Source: Atopsyche davidsoni (taxonomy: Eukaryota > Arthropoda > Insecta > Trichoptera > Hydrobiosidae). Taken from it: DNA of 64,000 nt. The notes under the pieces are model-generated. The model was not told where the DNA came from, ran no database searches, and worked only from the letters and a program-made list of their open reading frames with translations. Below are positions 35,000-62,718 of this stretch, piece after piece; the stretch's first letter is position 1, and each line of letters begins with the position of its first letter. The stretch spans positions 13,642,501-13,706,500 of the forward strand of contig JAILWY010000027.1 in assembly GCA_022113835.1 (NCBI GenBank), written 5' to 3'. The position numbers and the translations under genes were made by a program.

Positions 35000-36251
35000 G
35001 GCACACTGTACACTGCCACCTAAGCCACACCTTGTAAGCCCCACAGCCTGCGCGCAGAACCAGGGGTATAGCCACACAACGTATTAAGAACTATTGTAAA
35101 TTAACAAAAAGAATTCTGACAAAAAATATCCACATAAACCGATTGTGTGTAAAGCAATTGTGTGAATTTTTATACATTGTTATAATATAGAATAGCACAG
35201 CATAGACGAGCATTATCTCCGGACGCCGACCAATATCGGTGCCACCAGACGGTAATTTAAAACACTCGCAATAGACCACAAATGAAATTATAAAGGTAGA
35301 ATTCAACTTACTGCTAATTTACTAATATTTGTATAAACTATTGCTAAGATCGTACAGCTATTTCATACTGCCCATTTATCGTAAGCCTTAACCACCATCG
35401 GGTGATTTTGTTTCCATGATGCCCCCGTGAGACGCAGAGGCACAGCGGCCGAAGGTGTGGGCTGTGGAAACGGAATCAAATGCAAACGTATTTTTTACTT
35501 TTGTATTTGTAGTTCGATAATTTGTTATGTGATTTCGAAAAATATTTTACGAATTCAACGAATTTATCGAAAAAAAATGTTGACAAAGAATAATTTAGTT
35601 ATATTGGCTTAGATTTTAGTAGAATCTCACGTAAAATTAATATGTACCCATTTTCAGTAGCATTTACTTAAATAATGTTATTAAAATAGGCTTAGTAGAA
35701 ATTAATTAAATTAACATCATCAAGTTTTTTCTATTCATTATATCGCCCTTGTTGTGACACATATGTACCACTGCAGCGGTTATCGAAGAAATCAGTCAGA
35801 GCTTTTACTCAACTGACTTTCATTGATAGAATTTTTTTTCATATGACTTCGATATGTTACCTTTGAATTAGTCTAAAGATGTTTTCGCAATACAAATGTG
35901 CTAACTATCAATTTTCTTTTTTTATTGATCCATAACTAAATAAATGAGCAATAATGAAATGTCAACGATCGCGACGATAATATCGCACGACCGCCCAGGA
36001 GCAGCAGGGGGACTGGCGCGCCGGAAGTGCCGCTGCACAGCGGGCTATTGTAAGACACCCAATTGGCAGTTGAGGCTGCGCATGAGAGGACGCCAGTCAC
36101 TTCTAGCGCGAGCGGACAGTGAGCGCAAGTTGGAAGACTTTGCAGGAAATTTTACTCATTTTTGAATTCGTACAAAAATATGCGCCTCTTTGTACATCAC
36201 GTGTCACACGCGAAGTGTTGATTTCTCTTTTAGCAAAGCCATTCTAGGAAA

Positions 36252-36760
36252 TATCACATTTCGTGTCACAAACAACGAATCACTTTCACTGCACTGTTTT
36301 TTATTAGATGCAGTCTTTATCACGTTCAATTGTGCTATTCTTCTTTAATTACGTTTGCTGTGCTTAGACGGTGTTTTTTTTAGGAGGCATTTTAAGTTAT
36401 TAGTGATGTGATTAATAATTTCTAACGCAACTAAAAAATAAAATTGGTACTCGTGTCAAGCTGACATAAACTGGAAATTTCTTAGAAGCATCATATTTTG
36501 TTTTTTTGTAAAAGTTCTAAATTTGAAATTCTCGCTGTGAACAACAGAATCATATAATTCGTACATAAAGCATATTTGATAGTTTTATTTAATTAGTTTA
36601 TGAATGAAAATATTATCCTATCGTCTTGAAATTCGGCACATAACTGCGGAAAAACTTTCTGAACTTACGTGAAAAAAATCAGCATTGTATCTTTTGAGAT
36701 ATTCTACAGAGAACCAAAAAATGAAACATACACACACACAATGGCTATTATTATAGTAGA
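36252..36760 (-). mobile_element. Helitron family A, copy 2 (3' truncated)
   Basis: The complement of 36760 starts TCTACTATAATAATAGCC next to a host A. Homology to copies 1 and 4 runs to about 36252, at the point equivalent to about 20175 of copy 1, and then stops. No 3' hairpin or CTAG is present. The Rep start region is included but degraded. Confidence 0.8.
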
Positions 36761-38284
36761 TTACAAGTGCAAGATCCAATATTAAATGTGTTAATAAATC
36801 GATACGAAAACTCGATGAAAATATAAACATTAGCTACCATGATTTTGTGGTCTCTCGGATGTCGGATTCGTTTCAGTTCGGGTACTGGGACTATCTTCCC
36901 TGAAGATGGTTCATCCAAGAATCATAAAATTATCGAATAACAACGGCACCCAAATTTTAGAACCTACTTATGAGCTACCGTTTTAAAGACAGACCTCATT
37001 GCTTATCAATCAATTCTACCTAACAGCGGCAGTGTTCGCGCTCGGGGCGTAGTACTTTGCGCGCTGGAATTGCGAAGCGGCCACGACGCGGGGAGCAGAG
37101 CGGGCCGGGCCGGACTGGTTGCGAACGCTTTTGCATCCAGTATCGTGTGAGATGTGGTAGAACTCGATTACTTTGAAGGAATTATTTTATACAAAGTCGC
37201 AGATGATTTATAATTGGAAGACGGAAATATCTCACGGCGAGTTATTTGACCTGGAACAGATTTCCGCAGTGTTGCAGCTATCGATGTGGACATGTTTATA
37301 GTAGGAAAGATAAACAAGACACTGTATGTTTTGTTCGCGGCCTGAAGTGCGCGAGTGTCGCAGGAGCGGGCCCGGGACTCGCGAGACGCCACGCGGCCCG
37401 AAGACCGGACTCGCCCGCCACCCGCGGGCTTCGGTCTCGAGCCATCTCTCCGAATCGTTTCTCGGGGAGTAGAAAAAATTGCTTGCAAGCGAGTCTAATT
37501 CTTACGACAGAGCCGATTTTGCGAGTTTGTTACAATAAAGTATAATATTTACGTTTTGAAGGGAATTACAATAAAGAATAGATCTCGAGTCATAAACCTG
37601 CGGAGAGTAAACTAGGTCCATCGGATTTTCGATTTCGTCCTGACAGGAAAATAGTTTTCGTAATCACAGAAAAATCTAAACAGGATCGGTTCGAAAGATG
37701 ACAACTATCAGTGACGGTGACTTTCACGTGACTCGAATACGTATATCACTCGCAGTGAGCTGTTCGGACACGGGTGCAGGAAGGGCGGGATAACCGGAAA
37801 TACTGGCCGGACGCATTTGCAACCTTTGCTTAAACAGTCAATTTGTCTTAACACACGTGAGCATCTATTGGACGCTAGTATGGGAGTCCCGCCGGTTTCC
37901 GACCGCGGCTCGGAGCATTTTTTCGCGATTGTATTTGGTCGATGCTGATATCTCGTGTACTTCAGAGTGTGTGATTGCGAATCCCCCCTCAACTAACGAA
38001 ATTCGCGCGGTACTTTAAATTAACTCTCCCTTTGCGTTCAGTGAACAATAGCACCGATCAGCGATGTTCCGAATTACAAAGATAGATAAATAAGCAAGAT
38101 TGTATGATCAGATAATAAATTAGGTAAATTAAACCGAAACATAAACAAATATTATTTACGAAACATGTAAACTTGAGTTGACATGTTTCGTAAACAATAG
38201 TTTTTGTTAGGCTTGAACCTATATGGATGTTAATTACAGATGTATTGAATATTTAAAAATCATCAATTACCATGGAATTATCTA
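36761..38284. other. intergenic, no gene recognised
   Basis: GC-rich islands at 37030-37120 and 37350-37470, and a perfect short hairpin at 38155-38194. No coding region was recognised. Confidence 0.55.
38155..38194. repeat. perfect 14-bp inverted repeat
   Basis: TTTACGAAACATGT and its exact complement are separated by 12 bases, about 90 bases before a Helitron. Confidence 0.9.
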
Positions 38285-38715
38285 TCTACTATAATAATAG
38301 CCATTGTGTGTGTGTATGTTTCGTTTTTTCGTTCTCTATAGAATATCTTAAAAGATACAACGCTGATTTTTTGCATGTAAGTTTAGTAAATTTTTCCGCA
38401 GCTATGTGCCGAATTTCAAGACGATAGGATAATATTTTTATTCATAAACTAATTTAATAAAACTATAAAATATGCTTTAACGAGTTTCAATATGTACGAA
38501 TTATAGGATTTTGTTGTTCACCGCGAGAATTTCAAATTTAGAACTTTTACAAAGAAACAAATTTTGATGCTTCTTAGAAATTTTCAGTTTATGTCAACTT
38601 GACACAAGCACCAATTTTATTTTTTTATCGAAATTGCGTTAGAAATTATTAATCACATCATTAATAACTCAAAATGCCTCCGAAAACGTCATTCTGTGAC
38701 GGGCAACATTTCTAG
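38285..38715 (+). mobile_element. Helitron family A, copy 3 (431 bp, both termini)
   Basis: Starts TCTACTATAATAATAGCC after A and ends ACATTTCTAG before T. It keeps the 5' region up to the Rep start (ATGCCTCCGAAA) and then jumps directly to the 3' hairpin region CATTCTGTGACGGG. It is therefore a short internal-deletion derivative. Confidence 0.88.
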
Positions 38716-40083
38716 TTATATAATATTTTCCGCATCACACTTATTTCACTTTATGCAACAAAAATAATAAAGAACGGATTCTCCGCATACTCTACACTTG
38801 CAGGCTCATTCGAGTGAAAAAAGGATAAGAGAGAATATAGTTATTTTTTAAAAAAAATTATATGTACTGGTAATCGTGAGGAAGGTGAAAAGACCCAGTG
38901 AGATGTTGCGTGACGCGAGAGCAACTAGCGTGGGTTAGAGGAATTCTCTCCAAAGATTACACAACCCGTCAACAACGTAATAATATTTAAAAAAATATTT
39001 TTTAGAGATTTCATGCCAACTTTCACAATGAAAATGCCTTACATTTTTTATAATATTTAATAAATAACGTTGTTTTTTTTTTGAAAACTTTAAAGTTACT
39101 ACGTCGGCAATCGACCTGGGCAAGCAAACAGTTTTTGTTGTAAAAACCGTTTTCAGTCCGCTCGTCGCAGACCCCTGGCACAGAGCACGCACGAGAAATG
39201 TGCAAGTAATTGGGCGTTTCTAAGAGACCTGCTATTAATATTGACATCATCGGCAGGGCTGACAAGAGCATTATTTAAATTGATGATTTGAATGCACCAG
39301 AGGGGCCCGAGCAGGTTGAATTATTTGGGTAAGGTTCGATCTGGCGCCCTGGAGGGCCCATGTCCGACATCTGCAGTGCCGTTGCTAGCGTGGAATAATT
39401 TCATCCCGAGTAAAGCTTATGCGATGAATAATAAGTTCTCCTTCTTTGCTTGCGAACAAAATGTCATTATCAGTTCAAAAAGATTTATTGGTTTAATATA
39501 GTATTTAGTTTAACATTATGTTTTAGACAGAAACACACGATGTTTATGTCTAAAACATAATGTAAAACTAACCTAACCCACGGGAAAATTCCATAACATA
39601 TTTTTTAACATATTTTTAACATATTTTTTACAAAACAAAACTCTATACTATTGAAAAAACTATTGGCGAAACCGACCTCTTCATAAAATAAATAGTCAAG
39701 TATCACTTCATCCTGTGCTACTTAAATATTATATTAGTAAATCAGTAAAATAACAGATAAATGACGAAAATTAATCTACAGGTAACCCAGAAACAGACTG
39801 TTGTGGAGATTTCACCGAGAAATGTCACACAATATTTATATTAATTAGTGTCGCTCAGTCATATTGTCTCTGATTTTCTGAGTATTCTGAGAGTGTTTCA
39901 TTTTAAGAACGAAACAAATGCGTGCCAATTTAGTAGATTCCCAAGCATTCAATGCGCAATTCCACATGTATGAGTGTTCAATAATGAAAATTTATATATT
40001 TGTGTGTGTGTGTATTCATACAATTGCTCAATAAACTTTTAAAAGGCACTAACTACAATCACGAGAATAGTAAATTTAAGAAC
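38716..40083. other. intergenic, downstream of Atg16
   Basis: No gene recognised. I looked here on the minus strand for the missing Atg16 WD40 blades and found none. A perfect hairpin lies at 39513-39563. Confidence 0.55.
39513..39563. repeat. perfect 17-bp inverted repeat
   Basis: ACATTATGTTTTAGACA and its exact complement flank a 17-base loop. Flanking bases extend the pairing imperfectly. Confidence 0.9.
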
Positions 40084-40089
40084 TTTATT
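40084..40089 (-). terminator. polyadenylation signal of the short Atg16 transcript
   Basis: AATAAA on the minus strand, about 118 bases after the in-frame stop at 40207. Its position fits a transcript that ends after the second WD40 blade. Confidence 0.6.
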
Positions 40090-40206
40090 GCGGTTTCAAA
40101 TACAACAAAAAGAAATAACAATATAAGATAACCAATGTACATTAGGGTTTAGAGAAAACTATAGACAAAAAATGTAGGTTAATAATATAGACAAACAAAT
40201 AAAAGA

Positions 40207-52771
<12,565 letters not shown>

Positions 52772-53022
52772 CGTTTTGTCACACAAAGATTTGCATGAAT
52801 GTCGGAATATGGATGTGCCTAATTCGAAAGTTCGCACTTATAGCGTCCACGGTTAGCTGTCATAATATTAAATATTTATGGACGGACTCTGTGCCGACAC
52901 GAAATTAATATTTCACTATTATCACAATAATAATAATGCCGATAATTGGGGATTTCGCAAATATTGGATGGCATATGTTCTTATGACATTTCAAGACCGT
53001 TTACTGTTGACAGCTCTCGGCT

Positions 53023-53396
53023 GGTAATACAGCGCGGCTCCGGTCGGTAATGCACTGCGCAGAAGCTCCGGCCGGTAAAACAGCGCGCAGCAGTTCTGGT
53101 CGATAGTGCAGTTCGCAGCGACTCCGGCCGGTAATACAGCGTGCAGCAGTTCCGGTCGACAATACAGCGCATAGCAGTTTCAGTCGGTAATGCAGTGCGC
53201 AGTGGCTCCAGCCGGTAGTGCAGCGCGCAGCGGCTCCGGCCAGTAATACACCGCGCAGCAGTTCTAGTCGGTAATGCAGTACGCAGCGGCTCCGGCCGGT
53301 AATGCAGTGCGCAGTGGCTCCGGCCGGTAATACAATGCGCAGCAGTTCTTGTCGGTAATGCAGTGCGCAGCGGCTCCGGCCGGTAATACTGCGAGG
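53023..53396. repeat. 28-bp minisatellite, about 13 copies of two types
   Basis: Units start GGTAATGCAGTGCGCAG and end either GGCTCCGGCC (type A) or CAGTTCTGGTC-like (type B). After a 23-bp first unit, twelve full units run A B A B B A A B A A B A and a partial unit ends the array. Since 28 is not a multiple of three, the array is open in all three minus-strand frames, which explains the overlapping long frames of 86 to 150 codons here. It lies about 250 bases upstream of the Atg16 start. Confidence 0.93.
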
Positions 53397-54785
53397 TGAA
53401 GTTTGCTCTTGCACACAGATGACAGTGCGGCATACTTTACAATGATTTTAGTGACCCACAATAGTAGAACTATTCCTAGTAGCCCGCCTGTCCAACGTGT
53501 GCACACCTCTGATGCCTGTCCCACGTGAACTGATCAGTTTGTGAGAAGAAATAATTATTTTCTAATAATAAAAGAACTTGATAATGAATATGTATTGGTA
53601 TTATCTATGTTTATTTTAAATTTAAACTTATTTTTGGCTTTAATTAACTACTTTTCTTAAGACCGTTAAAAAACCCGACGACTGAAGTGATCAGAGATGG
53701 CGAGATACTATTCTCTCGCCTGACTCGCAGACTCGGCAGGGCGTGAGATCACTGCGCGTCTCGCCGGCCGCTCCAGACTGTTTCGCGGTTCGTATGAATC
53801 GGTCTGCCATAAATCATGCCTCCAAATTGACTCATGTCCGATCCCGAATAATAATCAGTTAACAAAACATAACGGCGCCATTCCGATGCGTTAAAAATAT
53901 TCTTCATTATTTATGATCCGAAGCGACTCTCTATAAATGGAAAAGTTAATTGAGCGGAAGTGGAGAGCGCTTTATTAAAATGATGGAACGGAGCGTTCAA
54001 CAAGGGCAAGTGCTCAAAAATAATTGACATCTGGCACGGCTTTTATGACGCCATTTTGTGAAATCTGCCCCCTTCTCCTGGAAGTGATAATAAAGAATGA
54101 TAATTGACCCAATTCGGAACTTCATCGAGTTGTTTCCATTGCTAAAGTGTTTCTTATGACCCGCTTAGTCGATCTTATTAAACCTTTTAGATCTCGAAAG
54201 CCCAACGATCATTCCGATGATCATTTATTATTCTTAATTCTTTTCCCCTCAGAGTTACCGAATTATTATGAAAAGTTCTGTAGTGAGATAATCAAAGGAT
54301 AACTTATTCCAAAGCTAGAGAGACTAGATTGCTTCATATTGAGATTTTTTTTTTCCATTTTAGAGCGTGATTGATTTTTGGCGTTTTGGTAACTGATAAA
54401 TCAATCTTTCAATTTTGGCGTACATGTCAACAATGAACTGATGTACCACTTCACGGCATTTTAAAATGTGATTGGATTGTTGAGCTCTTATCATAATGCG
54501 ATATGCATAATAATCCATAGATGAAACCTGTAATACAATAATTTTTGTTTAATAATTTTTTCCCATATATAAACAGACAAACTCAGTATGATAAAACTCT
54601 TTTTGTTATGAATGACAGATCAGTGATTTAGTTTTGAAAGTCCGTACTATGCGTGATCTTCACAATGTTTTTTTTTTTTTAATTTTTTGCCAGGAACGAT
54701 TTCGACTTTACAAATGTTGAAAATTTTTGTATGGAAAATGTCGAAATCGACTTAATTAATAGACCCAATGTATTTAATGCATTGT
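53397..54785. other. upstream flank of Atg16, no gene recognised
   Basis: Non-repetitive DNA. TAATTGA homeodomain-type core sites occur at about 53948, 54022 and 54102. No open frame of note. It might hold regulatory DNA. Confidence 0.45.
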
Positions 54786-54811
54786 TTTAATAGTCTCGAA
54801 GATTCTTCGTA

Positions 54812-54862
54812 TTATTGCCTTTCAAATGAAACCGGTTTGGGGCACATCGGTTGGATGGTTGC
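54812..54862 (-). repeat. fragment of the Helitron family B 5' region
   Basis: The complement reads CCGATGTGCCCCAAACCGG then TTTCATTTGAAAGGCAATAA, as in the copies at about 31820-31870 and 33050-33100. Confidence 0.65.
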
Positions 54863-55015
54863 ACTCAGGGCTGTCACATGGACGACACAGGATCTGATCC
54901 CGTCCATGTTGACAAGCATACTAGCCTGGGATACAGTCGCGGACTTCTGCGAGAAGATCCAAAGGAAGAAGGAGGAGATGGAGAGGGTTCAGCAAGCGTT
55001 TATAGGAAGCATGAA
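54863..55015 (+). pseudogene. possible C-terminal end of a non-LTR retrotransposon ORF2
   Basis: One frame reads LIPSMLTSILAWDTVADFCE then KIQRKKEEMERVQQ. An AW..V..FCE followed by a K/E-rich helix is common at the C-terminus of insect R1-like ORF2 proteins. Only this tail is present and no reverse transcriptase is visible, so the call is weak. Confidence 0.35.
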
Positions 55016-55913
55016 AACAGAAGACATCAATTTTATTTTATTTTATGTAAACTGTGATATTCTGCCTCTTCCCCTTGTTCAGGAATGCAGCATACGTTGA
55101 TCTTCCCCGCAGGGAACGATGCTTTCTTACAGCTTGTTTTTGTTTTTGAATTTTTTATTTTTTAAGGCTACATAAGATGAAATAGAAGAGACACTGCCCG
55201 AGCTGAAAGATTACCTGACAGTTTCCCAGTTCCGGTGGAAAAAAAATTTAGGTTAGATTAATTTCCATATTCTCTGTGAAAAGGAGTGACGTTTCGTATT
55301 CGTCTTTTTATTTTTTTACCATAGTATGTGTTTATATTAAAGATACAATATCATCGTCATATCGTATAACATTTACCGTTAGACACAATCATATACTGGT
55401 AGACGTGCAAATAGCGAAAACGGTTAAATCCATTTTTCACATCTGCATTTCAGATTTTAATTTTATTGTTATTCACAAATTTAATTAATTAATTAGAAAG
55501 TAATTTTAAATTTATAGCACTAGGAAAATGATGTTTCTTTTTTAAATCTTATTTCTAAGCACACCAGATGTTAATGTGGTGTGAAACTCCATTTAGCCAC
55601 CGATAATGACCAAAGAACAAAGAGTCATTTGGGATTGACGTTTTTACAAATATAACCCTGCTGTTCTGTTTGAGTCTATTTGAATCAAAGCGAAATTGAT
55701 ATGCTATCAAAATTTCATAACTTTTATTTTACATGAAAAACAGTATTTTTTTAAAATATATTCATCAGAATACATGAAATAAATGGATTCATCGTAAAAC
55801 TTATATACACTAGCTAATAATAAAAATCCAACGTAAACGCGGAACATATTTCTGTTCTACCCATACTAACAAATTTTGTCATCATAAACAATATTTGTGT
55901 ATATTATTATATA

Positions 55914-57146
55914 CTAGAAATGTAGCCCGTCAGAGAATGACGGATTTGATGAACGATGCAATAGTGTTTGAACATATGTTTCGCTGACAATAAGATGAAT
56001 CTTTCGTAAGATTTCGTTTTGTACCATCAGTTGGATGAAGGTGTGAGTTTCTGTGATATTTGGCCTTGAACTTTGAAGCAGAGTGGCCCTGATTCTGCCA
56101 CTGGACCTGTTAATTTAGCTTCCATTGATGCAAAAGATATACTGTTATTGTATGATCTTATTTTTCTTTTGAATTTCCATTATAAATATTTTCTGGATTT
56201 GACATAATATCATTTAAATATACCGGGAAAATAGGCCTTGCTGGTAGTTTCACTTTACCTTTGTGACAGCAATCGTTGAACTTTCCATCTGATGGTTTTT
56301 CTGCTTGAAAATCAAAAGCATTGCAGAATCGACAGGTCACATTCATTAATTCACAATTGTGTGCAGTAATATTTTCTGGGACAGCGAGCGCTATCAAACG
56401 CTCCTGTGTGAGTTGTCTTATTGTTTCTTCTGTTTGTCTCGATGTGGATACACACACTCGCTTTGAGGACATACGCTGCGCTCGTATCTGTTTCTTTTTG
56501 TTTCGTTATCGATGCACGCACTCTCATTGAAGACAAACGCAGCGTTCGCTGTGCATCAGTTTCTTTTTGTCTTGCACATTCTCGAATTTTAAGAAGACGC
56601 TGCTCGCGTTTTCCTTCCAATTCATTGCTTGACAAATCTGTCACATTTTGTGTCACAAACGACGCATCACTTTTACTGCACCGGTCTTTATTTGATGGAG
56701 TCTTTATCACGTTTAATTGTGCAATTCTTTTTGAATTACGTTTGCTGTGCGTAGACGGTGTTATTGTTTTAGGAGGCATTTGAGTTATTAATGATGTGAA
56801 AAATAATTTCAAATGCAATTTCGATGAAAAAATAAAGATAGTACTTGTGTCAAACTGAAATACACTGAAAATTTCTAAGAAGCAACAAAATTTGTTTTTT
56901 TGTAAAAGTTCTAAATTTGAAATTCTCGCGGTGAACAACAAAATCCTATTATTCGTACATATTGAAACTCGCCAAAGCATATTTTATATTTTTATTAAAT
57001 TAGTCAATGACTTGAAATTCGGCACATAGCTGCGGAAAAATTTACTAAACTTACATGCAAAAAATCAGCGTTGTATCTTATAAGATATTCTATAGAAAAC
57101 CAAAAAATGAAACATACACACACACAATGGCTATTATTGTAGTAGA
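55914..57146 (-). mobile_element. Helitron family A, copy 4 (both termini, best 3' hairpin)
   Basis: The complement begins TCTACTACAATAATAGCC at 57146 next to a host A. It ends with the hairpin CCGTCATTCTCTGACGG, nine spacer bases and CTAG at 55914 before a host T. At 1233 bp it has the same structure as copy 1, with the same short Rep fragment. Confidence 0.9.
56158..56779 (-). pseudogene. Helitron Rep N-terminal fragment (copy 4)
   Basis: ATG at 56779 opens MPPKTITPSTHSKRNSKRIA, then the Lys/Arg-rich region. A frameshift follows near 56480, then CRFCNAFDFQAEK and KVKLPARPIFPVYLNDIM in another frame. It keeps the start codon that copy 1 has lost but is frameshifted. The catalytic parts are absent. 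Confidence 0.8.
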
Positions 57147-60688
<3,542 letters not shown>

Positions 60689-60703
60689 TGTATATATATA
60701 TAG

Positions 60704-60789
<86 letters not shown>

Positions 60790-60876
60790 ATATATATTTA
60801 TATATAAATATATATAAATAAATCTTTATACATATATATACATAAATCTTTATACATATATATATATAAATATATA
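60689..60876. repeat. TA-rich tract between two facing transposon ends
   Basis: Mostly TA repeats with interruptions such as AAATCTTTATACATA repeated twice. The same transposon terminus lies at both edges in opposite orientation. Confidence 0.9.
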
Positions 60877-61486
60877 TTAGGGTGTCCCTTATATGACAAA
60901 ATTTTTTTTTTCCAAATTTCGAAATGCATACCCTCTACTTTTTTTACTAATGCTATAAGAGTCTTAAATATAAAATTTCATTTTTCTAGCATAATTGCAA
61001 CCAGTGCCGACCGAGCTTCAAAGTTTAGTAAAAAACGTGTTTTGTCTTGATATTTCGGTCTGGTATAAAATCATTATAAATGCAATTAATTAGGTAAATA
61101 ATAGTAAAAATTCAATTAGATGAACATTAATCTTTAATCATAAACATAAAGTAATAACAATCAGTCAGGGTAACTTTTTTTAAGAGTTGTTTTTTTACAG
61201 TCCGGATACAATTTGGATAAAGAATAGATCGCTCTCGCCATCCAGCGTGCCTGATGCATGGCTCCGGGGGGGCTTAGTTTTCATTTTTCCTCTGTGTCTC
61301 CTCCCAAAAATATTACGCACAGTTCGACCAATTCGCGGTAGTCATCTCTTACATAACCTTTGTCTAATTCTGCCTAATAAAATATTAACAAAGCTTGAAT
61401 GTCGGTCTCGGCAACACGTTGTTTTACGAAATTATGAGATTGTCCAATGTTACTAGCGTCGATGTTTTTCCAATTTTCTCTGAACT
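60877..61486 (-). mobile_element. partial inverted copy of the 58483 transposon
   Basis: Starts TTAGGGTGTCCCTTATATG and runs as the complement of the 3' part of the first copy. It lacks the part equivalent to about 60012-60355 and ends abruptly at the point equivalent to about 59739, where mariner sequence begins without a terminus. Confidence 0.82.
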
Positions 61487-62125
61487 GAAGAGCACTTTTT
61501 TCTTCGCCAAATGGGGCCGTTTTTTCTGCAATTCGGCGTCGAATCGGCTCAATAATTCGGCATAGTAGAGCCCTGTGACCGTTTTGCCCTTCTCAAGGTA
61601 GTCCACTGTTTTGACTGTTCCTTGGTCTCTGGTGTGTACCAGTGGATCCATGTTTTGTTGACGGTCACGAAACGATGCAGAAACTCCTTCGGATTGCGCT
61701 TAAACAGCGTCAAACACTGTTCCGAAGTGGTCTCACGGTTGCGCTTGTTGTCCGGAGGGAGCAAACGCGGCACCCTTCGCGCCGACAGCTTTCTCATGCC
61801 CAAAATTTCATGCAGGATATGACCCACGCGGTCTTTTAAGATACCTACTGTTTCAGCTATCTCGCGCACCTTCAATCGGCTGTCTGCCAATACAAGATCG
61901 TGAAATTTTGTCACATTATCCTCCGTGGTAGCCATTTTCAAGGCACCTGGGCGTGGCTCATCAAAAACCGACGTGCGACCACGTTGAAACTCGTTAAACC
62001 AATTTTTGACGGTCGCCATCGAAGGAAAAGAGTCACCGTAAACAGCATCCAAGCGATCTTTGATTTCCCTTCCAAAAACAAGAATCGAATCACCGACCGA
62101 TATTGCTCTTTTTCCATTTTTCAAA
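61487..62125 (-). pseudogene. truncated mariner transposase
   Basis: Encodes the N-terminal HTH (AVYGDSFPSMATVKNWFNEF), second HTH (LKVREIAETVGILKDRVGH), TPDN-like linker and KTWIHWYTPETKEQSKQW, then a shift and YLEKGKTVTGLYYAELLSRF. Where mariner has the first catalytic Asp (VDETW) this copy reads VNKTW. The second Asp motif and everything after it are missing. The protein is inactive. Confidence 0.85.
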
Positions 62126-62295
62126 AATAAACGTACACGTCCGCTCCCACAGGCGGTCAAAACAAAACTACGAATCTGATTCGGCTGAAATTTTGACAGT
62201 AGCCGTCTACAAAAATGTATTACACGATAGTAAATCTTTCTTGCGATACTAGCACCATCGGGCGGTGCGGCTAAGTAATTATCGGACCGCCCTCG
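61487..62295 (-). mobile_element. mariner-family element, 3' part missing
   Basis: The 5' terminus (complement of 62295: CGAGGGCGGTCCGATAATTA) with flanking TA is present and matches the mariner at 30888. The other end is cut at the junction with the neighbouring transposon, after the transposase residues KKKVLF. Confidence 0.88.
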
Positions 62296-62385
62296 TACAT
62301 ATCAATGATTTGCTACAGCGCATACAAAAGTGTTAGCATCTAGTGTCAAATTCTGGTTTTTAAGGTATAGACCCCATAATGATAT

Positions 62386-62554
<169 letters not shown>

Positions 62555-62681
62555 ATAAATGTAAACATATATTGTATAATATATATACATATTATATTAC
62601 ATATATATAATTAAATGTGAGTACAATAGAATGTACAGTGGAAGTGGCAGATGAAGCCGCGACTCCGGACCTCCACCAGAG

Positions 62682-62718
62682 CCCCCCTCCCCCCCTCCCC
62701 CCCCTCCCCCCTCTCTCC
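62682..62718. repeat. C-tract, possible G-quadruplex on the minus strand
   Basis: Four or more runs of five to eight C separated by single T. The minus strand therefore has the G-run pattern of a G-quadruplex. Confidence 0.85.

Larger units (their letters stand above)
33651..36251. other. intergenic, no gene recognised
   Basis: Contains a palindromic repeat copy (34085-34245), a 13-bp GC tandem repeat (34961-34999) and GC-rich islands at 34450-34720, 34860-35030 and 36000-36130. Open frames in the islands overlap on both strands and show no domain. Confidence 0.55.

Noticed and set aside
34392..35077. Several overlapping frames at 34.4-35.1 kb
   Set aside because: All fall in GC-rich islands with a 13-bp tandem repeat and are open on both strands.
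52981..53524. Three overlapping minus-strand open frames of 86-150 codons with repeated ALPTRTA/CITGRS-like peptides
   Set aside because: They are the three readings of a 28-bp minisatellite whose unit is not a multiple of three; openness follows from the repeat, not from coding.
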